A stretch of DNA of 64,000 nucleotides, from assembly GCA_937944405.1 (NCBI GenBank), contig CALDYR010000102.1, positions 17,971 through 81,970 of the forward strand, given 5' to 3'. The position numbers were made by a program, and so were the translations under genes. This DNA is from an uncultured Pirellulaceae bacterium. GTDB taxonomy: Bacteria; Planctomycetota; Planctomycetia; Pirellulales; Pirellulaceae. How positions within the stretch are numbered: the first letter of the stretch is position 1; every line of letters begins with the position of its first letter. The notes under the pieces are model-generated. The model made no database searches and was not told where the DNA came from. It saw nothing but the letters and a program-made list of their open reading frames with translations. Shown here in pieces: positions 1 through 7,962 of this stretch.

Positions 1-592
1 AGTCCTGTCGGCAGGCAATGCTGAGGCACAAATCAGATCAATCCAACCAATATCAAGTCCCCAAACGCGCCACATTCGATTGTCAGTACCGGCGCGACAA
101 ACGGATTCAAAGGGAACGCCAAAGCTTTAGGTTAGGATGAGTTTCTCTCAAAGACATTGCGCTACCAAGCAGTTCGTTCATCAAACGAACAAGCGTGGTG
201 GTGCTCGGCCGGGGAGGTGATCGCCGGGGCGATGTTCGACAACGGCCGCTGAAAACAAACGGCGATGGCCCGAACTTCTCCCGTTGCTTATCAGTGACTG
301 TTCGACCGATGAGTTTCACTCAGAGACGGCTGTCCCCTTAAGAGCTCTGCAAACGCTTGTCCGAAAGCATTGTTCTGATTGCGTTAAACCACAAGTTATC
401 GCGCGAAGAAAGAGAAGATAAGAAAAACAGGTCCAAGCAGGTCTGCCAACATTTTGAAGTCAAACCAAAAACCGCTTAATTCAGCATCCTCGTTTCCCCC
501 ATCCTGGTTTCACGGGCGCCGTTCTCACCGCAATGCGGGCTGACAGAGCACGCATTCCAAGCAAAACGAGATTGTCTTCATCCGATTTCGTA
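1..592. other. left-edge non-coding stretch
   Basis: No convincing gene was found here on either strand. The only open frames are short, lack family features, and one of them antisenses the 3' end of der. A perfect inverted repeat (7-bp arms GTTCGTT/AACGAAC at 172-178 and 184-190, 5-nt loop) lies in the left part and could be a transcript hairpin. The neighbour on the left is outside the window, so its promoter or terminator could fall here. Nothing resembling RNase P RNA, tmRNA or a tRNA was recognised by eye. Confidence 0.4.
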
Positions 593-1951
593 TTACGTGA
601 AACTCTGCTGAATCTCCTGATCGGTTTCGCTGTGAGCACGTTTTTCAAGCACCAATCGGATAGGGACTTCGCCAAAATCAAGTGAATCGCGCAACACACC
701 TAACAGATATTTTTGATACGTTTTGGAAAAGGAATCGGGATGATTACACTTCAGCATAATCGTCGGTGGCTGAATACCGATCTGAGCGGCGTAGAAAACT
801 TTAGGCCGCCGTTTGTTAGACCCCATCGGAGGAGGGTGGCGGACGAGCGCTTCTTTGACGATCCGATTTAGTTTCGGGGTGCCAATTCGAGACCGCGATT
901 GCTTGAACAACATCTGAGCATGGTTGAGCAATCGTTTGCAGTTCTTTCCGGTGTTGCCGGTGATAAAGGCGATCGGTACGTTCCACAATGACGTGAAATT
1001 ATCATGCAGGTAATCCACCCATCGCGCGGTTTCCATGTGCTCGGCCATCAAATCCCATTTGTTGACCACAAAGATACAGGGCTTCTGATTTTGTTCGATG
1101 TAATGTACCAATTGACGGTCGACTTTACTGATGCGTTTGCCCGCGTCGAACATCATCAACGTCACGTCGGCATGGCGGATCGATCGATGCGCACGATGGG
1201 TGCCGTAAAAGTCAATATCGGTCCGCACACTTTTGCCGCGCCGCAATCCCGGCGTGTCGATCGCTACCATCGCTTTGCCGTCCAATTCGAACCTGACATC
1301 AACGCTGTCGCGCGTGGTACCGGCAACTTCGCTGACGATCATACGGTCGGTTTCCACCAGCGTGTTGATCAGCGTACTTTTGCCAACATTACGGCGCCCC
1401 ACCAAGACAAACTTCATCTCCGGGCGGATCAGTTCTTTGGCGTCGATTTCAGATTGAGGCGGCAAATTTTCGATGATCGCGTCAATGAGGTCGGTTTTGT
1501 GACGATTATTTTTCGCGCTGCAAACCAGCGGTTCACCGAACCCTAAAGAGAAGAACTCGTTGGCCGCGATCTCCCAGTTATCGCCGTCACATTTATTGGC
1601 AACCAATAAAACAGGTTTGTCCAAAGACCGCAGGCGTTTGGCCACGCGCTGATCCAGCCCGATCGGACCGTCTTTGGCGTCGACGACAAATAACAATAGA
1701 TCTGCGCCCTGGATCCCGATCTCGATCTGATGTTCGATTTCTTCGTCCAGTTCGTCAACGTCGTTGATGCCAATGCCGCCGGTGTCTACGATTTCGAAAT
1801 AACGATCTTCGTGATTGAGCAAATGCTTCATGCGGTCGCGCGTAACACCAGCCATATTGTCAACGATAGCCAAACGACGACCGACCAACCAATTGAAGAT
1901 GCTTGATTTGCCGACGTTCGGTCGACCGACAATGGAAACTTGAGGCAGCAT
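593..1951 (-). CDS. der: ribosome biogenesis GTPase Der (EngA)
   Basis: Der is an essential double GTPase that binds the 50S subunit during its maturation in the cytoplasm. The 452-residue length is normal for the family. The first G domain opens with GRPNVGKS at residues 9-16 and has DTGG at 56-59 and NKCD later. The second domain has GRRNVGKST near residue 185, a TTRD switch and NKWD. The C-terminal about 110 residues form the KH-like domain typical of Der. The start MLPQVSIVG places the P-loop at the usual distance from the N terminus, though no clear Shine-Dalgarno motif precedes it. The gene is divergent from the uracil-DNA glycosylase gene, with about 150 bp of shared upstream DNA. Confidence 0.97.
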   Translation of the reverse strand: MLPQVSIVGRPNVGKSSIFNWLVGRRLAIVDNMAGVTRDRMKHLLNHEDRYFEIVDTGGIGINDVDELDEEIEHQIEIGIQGADLLLFVVDAKDGPIGLDQRVAKRLRSLDKPVLLVANKCDGDNWEIAANEFFSLGFGEPLVCSAKNNRHKTDLIDAIIENLPPQSEIDAKELIRPEMKFVLVGRRNVGKSTLINTLVETDRMIVSEVAGTTRDSVDVRFELDGKAMVAIDTPGLRRGKSVRTDIDFYGTHRAHRSIRHADVTLMMFDAGKRISKVDRQLVHYIEQNQKPCIFVVNKWDLMAEHMETARWVDYLHDNFTSLWNVPIAFITGNTGKNCKRLLNHAQMLFKQSRSRIGTPKLNRIVKEALVRHPPPMGSNKRRPKVFYAAQIGIQPPTIMLKCNHPDSFSKTYQKYLLGVLRDSLDFGEVPIRLVLEKRAHSETDQEIQQSFT

Positions 1952-2105
1952 GATGGATCAGAATCGCGCCCGGATGAAGCGCGTTATTTTGGCACTTGAT
2001 ATTGAAGGGGAATCATTTCAAATGTTATACGATTTGGAAATTTTTAAGAGAATGAATCCTCTAGGGGATGCTGGAATTCGCGAAACACCTGACTGAAAGC
2101 CAATA

Positions 2106-3041
2106 TTGCCTGACATCGACCTCAAAAAAGCGCTGTTGCAACATCTGGAATCCCTCCGTTGGTCGGGGCTAAGTGATTTACCGGCCGCGGCCGAACTGTC
2201 GTTTGACCTAAGCCACCTGCAAGCGGCCGCACCCCCGGCCGCTGATTCTTCCACTCCTGCGGCGTCTACCACCAATCCGCGTCAAGCGGTCGCAGCTTCG
2301 GCGCGGGCGACGCAAACGCCCACAATCCCACCGCCCCCAACCCAAACGGACGGCCCCCGATCGACTGCGGCGGCGGCTTTGGCTCCGTTGGATTCGCCGG
2401 CAACGGATCCAACACCAACGGCCTCTGCGGCACGGTTGGTCGGAACAGGATATGGTGCTCCGATCGTCGATATCGACGCGCGGAACGAAGCTTTATCGGT
2501 TGTGGCGAATGAGGTTGGTCAATGCGTTAAATGCCCTGAACTTTGTCGTAATCGGACCAACACCGTGTTCGGGACCGGGCCGGCAAAAGCACAAATTGTG
2601 TTTTTAGGCGAAGGGCCTGGGGCAACCGAAGACCAAAGGGGCCAACCGTTTGTTGGTGCCGCCGGCAAGCTATTAGACAAAATCATCGCGGCCAGTTCCC
2701 TCAGCCGTGATCAGGTTTACATCCTCAACATCGTCAAGTGCCGTCCGCCGGGAAATCGAAACCCTGCCGAAAGCGAAATCAAAAACTGTTGGAACTATTT
2801 GGAACGACAATTGGAGATCATCCAACCGACGCATATCGTTTGCCTTGGCAGCGTCGCGGCCAAGTCGTTGTTGGACACCAAAGCATCATTGGGCAAAATG
2901 AGAAAACAGTTCCACGCTTACCGAGGCAGCAAGGTGATCGTGACGTATCACCCGGCGTATTTGCTACGCACCCCGGCGGCCAAAAAGCACGTTTGGGAAG
3001 ACATGAAACTGCTGATGGCTGAGTTCGGCGTCGAACTATAA
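2106..3041 (+). CDS. family 4 uracil-DNA glycosylase, Fe-S type
   Basis: This predicted glycosylase removes uracil from DNA as the first step of base excision repair. The conserved core covers residues about 128-311. Cys140, Cys143, Cys212 and Cys228 match the four-cysteine [4Fe-4S] pattern of thermophile-type family-4 enzymes, including the 16-residue spacing of the last pair. The uracil-binding motif GEGPGA is at 169-174 and the HPAYLLR motif at 282-288. The first about 110 residues are an Ala/Pro/Thr-rich low-complexity segment not present in the compact 200-residue enzymes. Its role is unknown. The start is a TTG codon, chosen because the helix-like segment beginning MPDIDLKKALLQHLESL looks like genuine protein. 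A start inside the low-complexity segment is possible. Confidence 0.9.
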   Translation: MPDIDLKKALLQHLESLRWSGLSDLPAAAELSFDLSHLQAAAPPAADSSTPAASTTNPRQAVAASARATQTPTIPPPPTQTDGPRSTAAAALAPLDSPATDPTPTASAARLVGTGYGAPIVDIDARNEALSVVANEVGQCVKCPELCRNRTNTVFGTGPAKAQIVFLGEGPGATEDQRGQPFVGAAGKLLDKIIAASSLSRDQVYILNIVKCRPPGNRNPAESEIKNCWNYLERQLEIIQPTHIVCLGSVAAKSLLDTKASLGKMRKQFHAYRGSKVIVTYHPAYLLRTPAAKKHVWEDMKLLMAEFGVEL

Positions 3042-3095
3042 AACCGAAGGCACCTCGTTCGCCGATACGATGTTGGGACGACGATGTTCGCGCCA

Positions 3096-3116
3096 GAAAA
3101 TGAGTGTATCATTTTC
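3096..3116. terminator. hairpin between convergent genes
   Basis: Perfect inverted repeat with 8-bp arms GAAAATGA/TCATTTTC and a 5-nt loop, in the 98-bp gap between the convergent glycosylase and sugar-kinase genes. The AT-rich arms and position suggest a weak bidirectional terminator. There is no long T-tract, so this is inference. Confidence 0.35.
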
Positions 3117-3139
3117 CAGCGGCCCATTCGCCGGCACAG

Positions 3140-4231
3140 TTATCGTTTAACACGCGCACTGCCGCCGGCGATTACAGATTCGACTTCGTCCAATGAAGCC
3201 ATCGTTGTGTCCCCAGCGGTTGTCATCGCCAGTGCTCCATGAGCGGCCCCATAATTGACGGCCTTTCCTGCATCACCGGTGGTCATAAAACCGTAAATCA
3301 ATCCCGATGCGAAACTGTCTCCGCCTCCGACTCGATCGAAGATTTCCAAATCTGCGCGATGGATGGCCTGATGCAATTGCCCATCACACCAACACAAAGC
3401 CCCCCAATCATTGATCGTTGCCGTTTTTACCGTTCTTAACGTTGTAGCCATCGCCTGAAAGTTCGGGAACTGTTTGATGGCCTGGGCGATCATTTTTTTA
3501 TACCCTTCGATCGGCAGTTCTTTCATTTCCTCTTCTAAACCTTCCACGTGTAACCCCAGACACGCAGTAAAGTCTTCCTCGTTCCCGATCATCACGTCGA
3601 CCAAAGGTGCAAGGGCGCGATTGACTTTTTGGCAATTCTCCTTACCACCGTAATCCTTCCACAACGAAGGACGGAAGTTCAAATCATAGGAGGTAATGGT
3701 GCCGTGTTTCTTGGCACACGTGAGTGCTTCTTCGATAACACCGGGAGTCGTATCGGACAATGCCGCGTAGATGCCGCCGGTGTGAAACCAACGCACTCCG
3801 TCTTCACCAAATATCTTTTCCCAATCAATATCGCCGGGTTTAAGTTGGGACGCGGCGGTGTGACCACGGTCAGGCACACCAAGAGCAGCGCGAATACCGT
3901 GTCCTCGTTCGGTAAAGTTGAGTCCGTTACGCACCGATCGACCACACCCATCATAGTCAAACCATTTGCAGTAACTCATATCCACGCCGCCGGTGAGGAT
4001 CAAATCTTCCAGCAACAGCCCCACATCGTTTTTCGCAAACGCAGAAACAACCGCCCCACGCATGCCAAAACAACGCCGCAATCCTCGGGCCACATTGTAT
4101 TCGCCACCGCCCTCCCAGACATCAAACGAACGCGCAGTTCGGATACGACCCTCGCGCGGGTCGAGGCGAATCATCACTTCGCCCAGTGAAAGAATGTCGT
4201 ATTTGCACTGATCCGCAGGTTTAATTTCCAT
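3140..4231 (-). CDS. PfkB-family sugar kinase, probable 2-dehydro-3-deoxygluconokinase
   Basis: A cytoplasmic ribokinase-fold sugar kinase. KDG kinases phosphorylate 2-keto-3-deoxygluconate for cleavage by KDPG aldolase in uronate and pectin/alginate breakdown. The protein has 363 residues. The substrate-side glycine motif GGGEYN is at 41-46, and the C-terminal PfkB signature GGGDSF at 302-307 carries the catalytic base Asp305. The N-terminal sequence LSLGEVMIRLDP and the motif DLNFRPSLW are typical of KdgK-like kinases. Substrate assignment is by overall resemblance only; a related 2-keto-sugar or fructokinase is possible. It stands alone, with no aldolase or uronate gene beside it. Confidence 0.85.
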   Translation of the reverse strand: MEIKPADQCKYDILSLGEVMIRLDPREGRIRTARSFDVWEGGGEYNVARGLRRCFGMRGAVVSAFAKNDVGLLLEDLILTGGVDMSYCKWFDYDGCGRSVRNGLNFTERGHGIRAALGVPDRGHTAASQLKPGDIDWEKIFGEDGVRWFHTGGIYAALSDTTPGVIEEALTCAKKHGTITSYDLNFRPSLWKDYGGKENCQKVNRALAPLVDVMIGNEEDFTACLGLHVEGLEEEMKELPIEGYKKMIAQAIKQFPNFQAMATTLRTVKTATINDWGALCWCDGQLHQAIHRADLEIFDRVGGGDSFASGLIYGFMTTGDAGKAVNYGAAHGALAMTTAGDTTMASLDEVESVIAGGSARVKR

Positions 4232-4458
4232 CGTTTGTTTTTCGTAGGTTCTTCATAAAAAGAGGGCAATCCAGTTTGTTAACAGTGTTAAAAAGAGTCT
4301 ACTTGATCCAAGCCCAGTCGCAATAAGTCGCTTATTCTTTGACTCCAGATAGTTTGGAATCTCGGCCAGCGGCGTTTCAACGACTGCCAACCAAAAGACT
4401 AAAACAGCCCCAAAGCCACCGGAAAAACGGGTAGGGGAAACCATCGACGGGTTGGGGG

Positions 4459-4503
4459 ATGAAGGATCGCAGTATGAAGGATCGCAGTATGAAGGATCGC
4501 GGT
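4459..4503. repeat. 15-bp tandem repeat, three units, at the argF stop
   Basis: Three head-to-tail units of ATGAAGGATCGCAGT (the last ends GGT) run directly into the argF stop codon, read on the opposite strand at 4503-4505. The array therefore forms the start of the argF 3' untranslated region. No coding sense was found in it. It resembles three other short tandem arrays just downstream of genes in this window. Confidence 0.85.
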
Positions 4504-5423
4504 TACGCGTTGGCTTCTTTGAGCAGCCAAACGACTAATCCTTTTTGCGCGTGCAGGCGGTTTTCAGCTTCGTCAATGATCAAACTGCTGCCGCTCTCGA
4601 TCACATCGGTGGTGACTTCTTCGCCGCGCCGCGCGGGCAAGCAATGCAGAAACTTCGCATCGCTACGGGCCTTTTCCATCAACGCCGGGTTAACCTGGTA
4701 GTCTGCTAAATCGGCAAGCCGTTGTTTTGATTCGGCTTCTTGTCCCATGCTGGTCCTAACATCGGTATAGACGAATTCGGCGTCTTGTGCCGCCGCCACC
4801 GGGTCTGCCATTTGTTTCACGATTTCGGCGCCCGCGGCATCATTCAAGTCTCTGACAAACTCAGGGGCAAATTGATACTTCTCCGGTGCACCGAGCGCAA
4901 ATTCGATCCCCAATCGGCTACAGATGATGGCAAGGCTGAAGGCGACGTTATTTCCATCGCCCAAAAATGCCACTTTTGAATTCTGAACATCGGTCGAATG
5001 TTCTTCAATCGTGAGCATATCGGCAAAAGCCTGACAGGGATGCGAAACGTCAGTCAAACCATTGATGATCGGACAACGACTGTACTCGCATGCTTCTTCT
5101 ACTGCGTCGTGGCTTTTGGCACGGATCACCAACAAATCTAAATAGCTGGTCAGAATTGGAATGAAGTCTTGGACCGGTTCGCGTTCCCCCCAACCAACGT
5201 CCTGGCCAAGAAACAGACTGTTCCCTCCCAGCTGGGTGGTTAGCGTTTCGAAGCTAACACGGGTCCGCAAGGAAGGCTTCTCAAACAAAAGTCCAACATT
5301 GTGATTCTCGATCAGCGTCGGACGTTCTCCTTTGCGAACGCCTTGTTTTAGCTCCTTTGACAACTCCAGCACGCGCTGAATTTCAGTCGTTGATAAATCG
5401 AAAAGTGATAAAACGTGTCGCAT
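4503..5423 (-). CDS. argF: ornithine carbamoyltransferase
   Basis: Catalyses carbamoyl phosphate plus ornithine to citrulline in arginine synthesis; cytoplasmic trimer. From the start chosen here the protein has 306 residues, the usual length. It shows the carbamoyl-phosphate motif KPSLRTR (an S-L-R-T-R variant of STRTR), HPCQ, DVRTSMGQE and HCLPARRGEE. An upstream in-frame start would add 18 residues (MNRRRTSIAISIFYKG...). The inner ATG at 5423 is preferred because MRHVLSLFDLS is the family N terminus and an AAGGGG tract lies just upstream. It follows argB by about 50 bp on the same strand, so the two are probably cotranscribed. Confidence 0.95.
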   Translation of the reverse strand: MRHVLSLFDLSTTEIQRVLELSKELKQGVRKGERPTLIENHNVGLLFEKPSLRTRVSFETLTTQLGGNSLFLGQDVGWGEREPVQDFIPILTSYLDLLVIRAKSHDAVEEACEYSRCPIINGLTDVSHPCQAFADMLTIEEHSTDVQNSKVAFLGDGNNVAFSLAIICSRLGIEFALGAPEKYQFAPEFVRDLNDAAGAEIVKQMADPVAAAQDAEFVYTDVRTSMGQEAESKQRLADLADYQVNPALMEKARSDAKFLHCLPARRGEEVTTDVIESGSSLIIDEAENRLHAQKGLVVWLLKEANA

Positions 5424-5473
5424 GGCACGCCCCTTATAAAAAATGGAAATTGCGATTGATGTTCGCCGCCGGT

Positions 5474-6352
5474 TCAATCACCGCTGATAACGGTACCAAT
5501 ACCACTGCTGGTGTAAATTTCCAGCAACAGGCCATGTTGAATGCGTCCGTCAATGATGTGGACTTTTCTGACGCCACGGGAGATGGTGTCCAAACATGCC
5601 TCGACCTTCGGAATCATTCCTCCGTTGATGGTGCCGTCTTTGATCAAAGCTTCCGCTTCGCTGCGGGTCAAAGAAGAAATCAGTGAATCGGGGTCGTCGG
5701 GGTCACGCAGCACACCGGGAACATCACTCAGCACAATCAACTTGTCCGCACTCAACTCCTGAGCTACCTTGGTTGCGGCGGTGTCGGCGTTGACGTTTAA
5801 CTTCGTACCGTCTTCAGTGATCGCCAAAGACGGAATGAAGGGTGTTTGCCCAGCGTAGAGCAAATTGTCGACCACCATTCGGTCGACCTTGGTGACTTCG
5901 CCTACCAGTCCCAAATCGACTTCACTACCGTCCTCCCCCGTCAGTTTCAACACTTCGCCGGTCAGCACGGGGGTCGATTCAAAATTCAGCGTCATCGCCC
6001 GACCGCCAATTTCCTCGAACTCATCGGCCAGAAAATTATTGGTCTCCACTCCCAACACACGCTCCACGATTGCCATTGTCGCGGCGTCTGTGTATCGACG
6101 GCCTTGGACGAAATTGGGTTCGATGCCGGAATCTTCCATCGCATCGCTGATGCGTTTTCCACCTCCGTGGACAACCACCGGTCGCATGCCGACGGTCTCC
6201 ATGAAGTGAATATCCACCAATATTGATCTCAGCGCGTCGAGATCGCTGAGGATGCTTCCGCCGAGCTTAATCACAGTTGTTTTGTCGCGGAAACGCCGGA
6301 TCCAGCCTAGTGCTTCGATCAGTGTACCGGCTTTTTCAATAGCAGTTTTCAC
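5474..6352 (-). CDS. argB: acetylglutamate kinase
   Basis: Phosphorylates N-acetylglutamate, the second step of arginine synthesis. Amino-acid kinase fold motifs are present: IKLGGSIL near the N terminus, VVHGGGKRIS for substrate binding, KLNVNADTAATKVA, and LIVLSDVPGVLRD for ATP binding. The open frame runs further upstream, but those 53 residues are basic, Pro/Leu-rich and unlike the family. The GTG at 6352 gives 292 residues with the expected N-terminal helix VKTAIEKAGTLIEALG. No strong Shine-Dalgarno motif is seen, so the start is likely but not certain. It forms an operon with argF immediately downstream. The other arg genes are not in the window. Confidence 0.94.
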   Translation of the reverse strand: MKTAIEKAGTLIEALGWIRRFRDKTTVIKLGGSILSDLDALRSILVDIHFMETVGMRPVVVHGGGKRISDAMEDSGIEPNFVQGRRYTDAATMAIVERVLGVETNNFLADEFEEIGGRAMTLNFESTPVLTGEVLKLTGEDGSEVDLGLVGEVTKVDRMVVDNLLYAGQTPFIPSLAITEDGTKLNVNADTAATKVAQELSADKLIVLSDVPGVLRDPDDPDSLISSLTRSEAEALIKDGTINGGMIPKVEACLDTISRGVRKVHIIDGRIQHGLLLEIYTSSGIGTVISGD

Positions 6353-6578
6353 GTGTGCTCGATACCGGGTTATAAAAGGAGGGAAAAGGAGGGAGGGCGA
6401 AATGAGAGGGCACCATCGTAAGCCCTCCCCCAACAAAGTCAACGCTAATCGTAAGATAGCATTCTCCAGCGATACCACCCGCCCCTTTTTACGTTTTTTT
6501 TCCCCCTCCATCGGCGGTAATCCGAAAGATCCTATTGAACGGGTTAAGGCGGACGGGGCCGCGTGCTACCATTTGGCT

Positions 6579-7688
6579 ATGGAAAAAGAATCAAACCTGC
6601 TTACCCCGACATCTTTTATCTACATCTGCTGCCAGCAGGGTGTGGAGTCGGTGGTCAAAACCGAAATCGCCAAAAACCACTCGGAGCTATCCTTTGCATT
6701 TTCGCGTCCCGGTTTTGTGACCTTTAAAGTGTTGCCCCCGGGTAAGCTGGCCTTGAAATTTCCCCTTGCATCAACCTTTTCACGGAGTTTCGGTTGGTCG
6801 GTGGGCCGTGCCGACGGCGACGACGGTGCCACACTGGTCCAACAAATTGTATCTTCCAACGCTGCTGCCCACTGTAGGCACATCCACGTCTGGCAACGCG
6901 ATCGCGCGGTACCGGGGCAACGCGGGTTCGAACCCGGAGAAACGGCGTTGGCCCAAGCGGTCGGTCAACAGATCGCGGAATCCGAAGTTTTTTCCGGTCG
7001 TGACGTCGCAGTCAACCGGGCCGCGCGCCCTGACGACCTCGTCTTGGACGTTGCGATCGTGGAACCCAACCAGTGGTGGTACGGATTTCACTACGTTTCC
7101 ACCGTCGCTGGTCGCTGGCCTGGCGGGGTTCCTTTTTTTGACACCGAAACCGAAGTCGCCAGCCGCGCCTATTTCAAAGTGCGCGAAGCCCTGCTCTGGG
7201 CGGGAATTACCATCCAAAAAGAAGACACCTGTGCTGAAATCGGTTCAGCCCCCGGCGGAGCGTGTCAGTTTCTGCTGGAAGCAGGTGCCACCGTCATCGG
7301 CGTTGACCCTGCCGAAATGGAACCTGAAATTCTCAAGCATGAAAAATTCACTCACATCCGGCGACGGGGCAACGAAGTCAAAAAGAAGGATCTTAAAGAC
7401 GTAAAATGGTTGTTCGCCGATCTCAACGCGACCCCAACCTACACCCTCGATGCGATCACCGAAATTGTCAGCAGCCAACACGTCGACGTCACCGGTTTGG
7501 TCCTCACGCTAAAAATGACCGACATCAGAATGGCCGAAGAAGTCGAAACCATTCGCAAACGAGTCAGCCAATTAGGATTCGGCGTCGTCAAAACCCGACA
7601 ATTAGCGTTCAACCGAGGTGAATTCGCTCTGGTGGCCGTGAAAGACAAATTCGCCCTGCGGTCGGCACGCAAGAGAACCAAGTCATAA
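6579..7688 (+). CDS. RlmM/FtsJ-like 2'-O-ribose methyltransferase
   Basis: A predicted SAM-dependent RNA 2'-O-methyltransferase, 369 residues. The N-terminal half (about 10-170) resembles the THUMP-like substrate-binding part of RlmM, the enzyme for 23S rRNA C2498. The C-terminal half is an RrmJ/FtsJ Rossmann domain with the SAM motif AEIGSAPGGA at 219-228. The K-D-K-E catalytic tetrad can be placed at Lys200, Asp281, Lys312 and Glu348. The start is the ATG at 6579; the open frame extends into antisense of argB and is not protein-like there. It is divergent from argB, with a purine-rich spacer between them. The exact rRNA target is unproven. Confidence 0.85.
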   Translation: MEKESNLLTPTSFIYICCQQGVESVVKTEIAKNHSELSFAFSRPGFVTFKVLPPGKLALKFPLASTFSRSFGWSVGRADGDDGATLVQQIVSSNAAAHCRHIHVWQRDRAVPGQRGFEPGETALAQAVGQQIAESEVFSGRDVAVNRAARPDDLVLDVAIVEPNQWWYGFHYVSTVAGRWPGGVPFFDTETEVASRAYFKVREALLWAGITIQKEDTCAEIGSAPGGACQFLLEAGATVIGVDPAEMEPEILKHEKFTHIRRRGNEVKKKDLKDVKWLFADLNATPTYTLDAITEIVSSQHVDVTGLVLTLKMTDIRMAEEVETIRKRVSQLGFGVVKTRQLAFNRGEFALVAVKDKFALRSARKRTKS

Positions 7689-7962
7689 CCGGATTTTTGT
7701 TGGGCCAAAACTTTTTTACGCCAAAGCCGTGTTTGTGCGAACTATTTGTGGCAAAGGCGGGTTAAAAACAGGATGATGACTCATCGCCCACAACAGGAGC
7801 GGTCGCCATTCATTTTTTCGGGTTGCTGGATTGGTCAGAATCCGGCTAACGGTAAGCCAATCGAGGCGACTGCCAAAACTGCGGATCTGAACAACCCTAA
7901 TTTCTATTCCAGCCAAACCCATTACATTTCCGTTTTATTACCGTCACATCGGGAGTCGACCG

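Noticed and set aside
107..319. 70-residue minus-strand frame at the left edge
   Set aside because: Pro/Arg/Ser-rich, no motif, no ribosome-binding site; probably chance.
1004..1546. 180-residue open frame on the plus strand
   Set aside because: It is antisense to der; the der protein is complete with all GTPase motifs and the opposite frame has no family features.
6922..6940. T-arm-like palindrome GGGTTCGAACCC
   Set aside because: It lies inside the rRNA methyltransferase coding frame and no acceptor stem, anticodon arm or CCA surrounds it, so it is not a tRNA.
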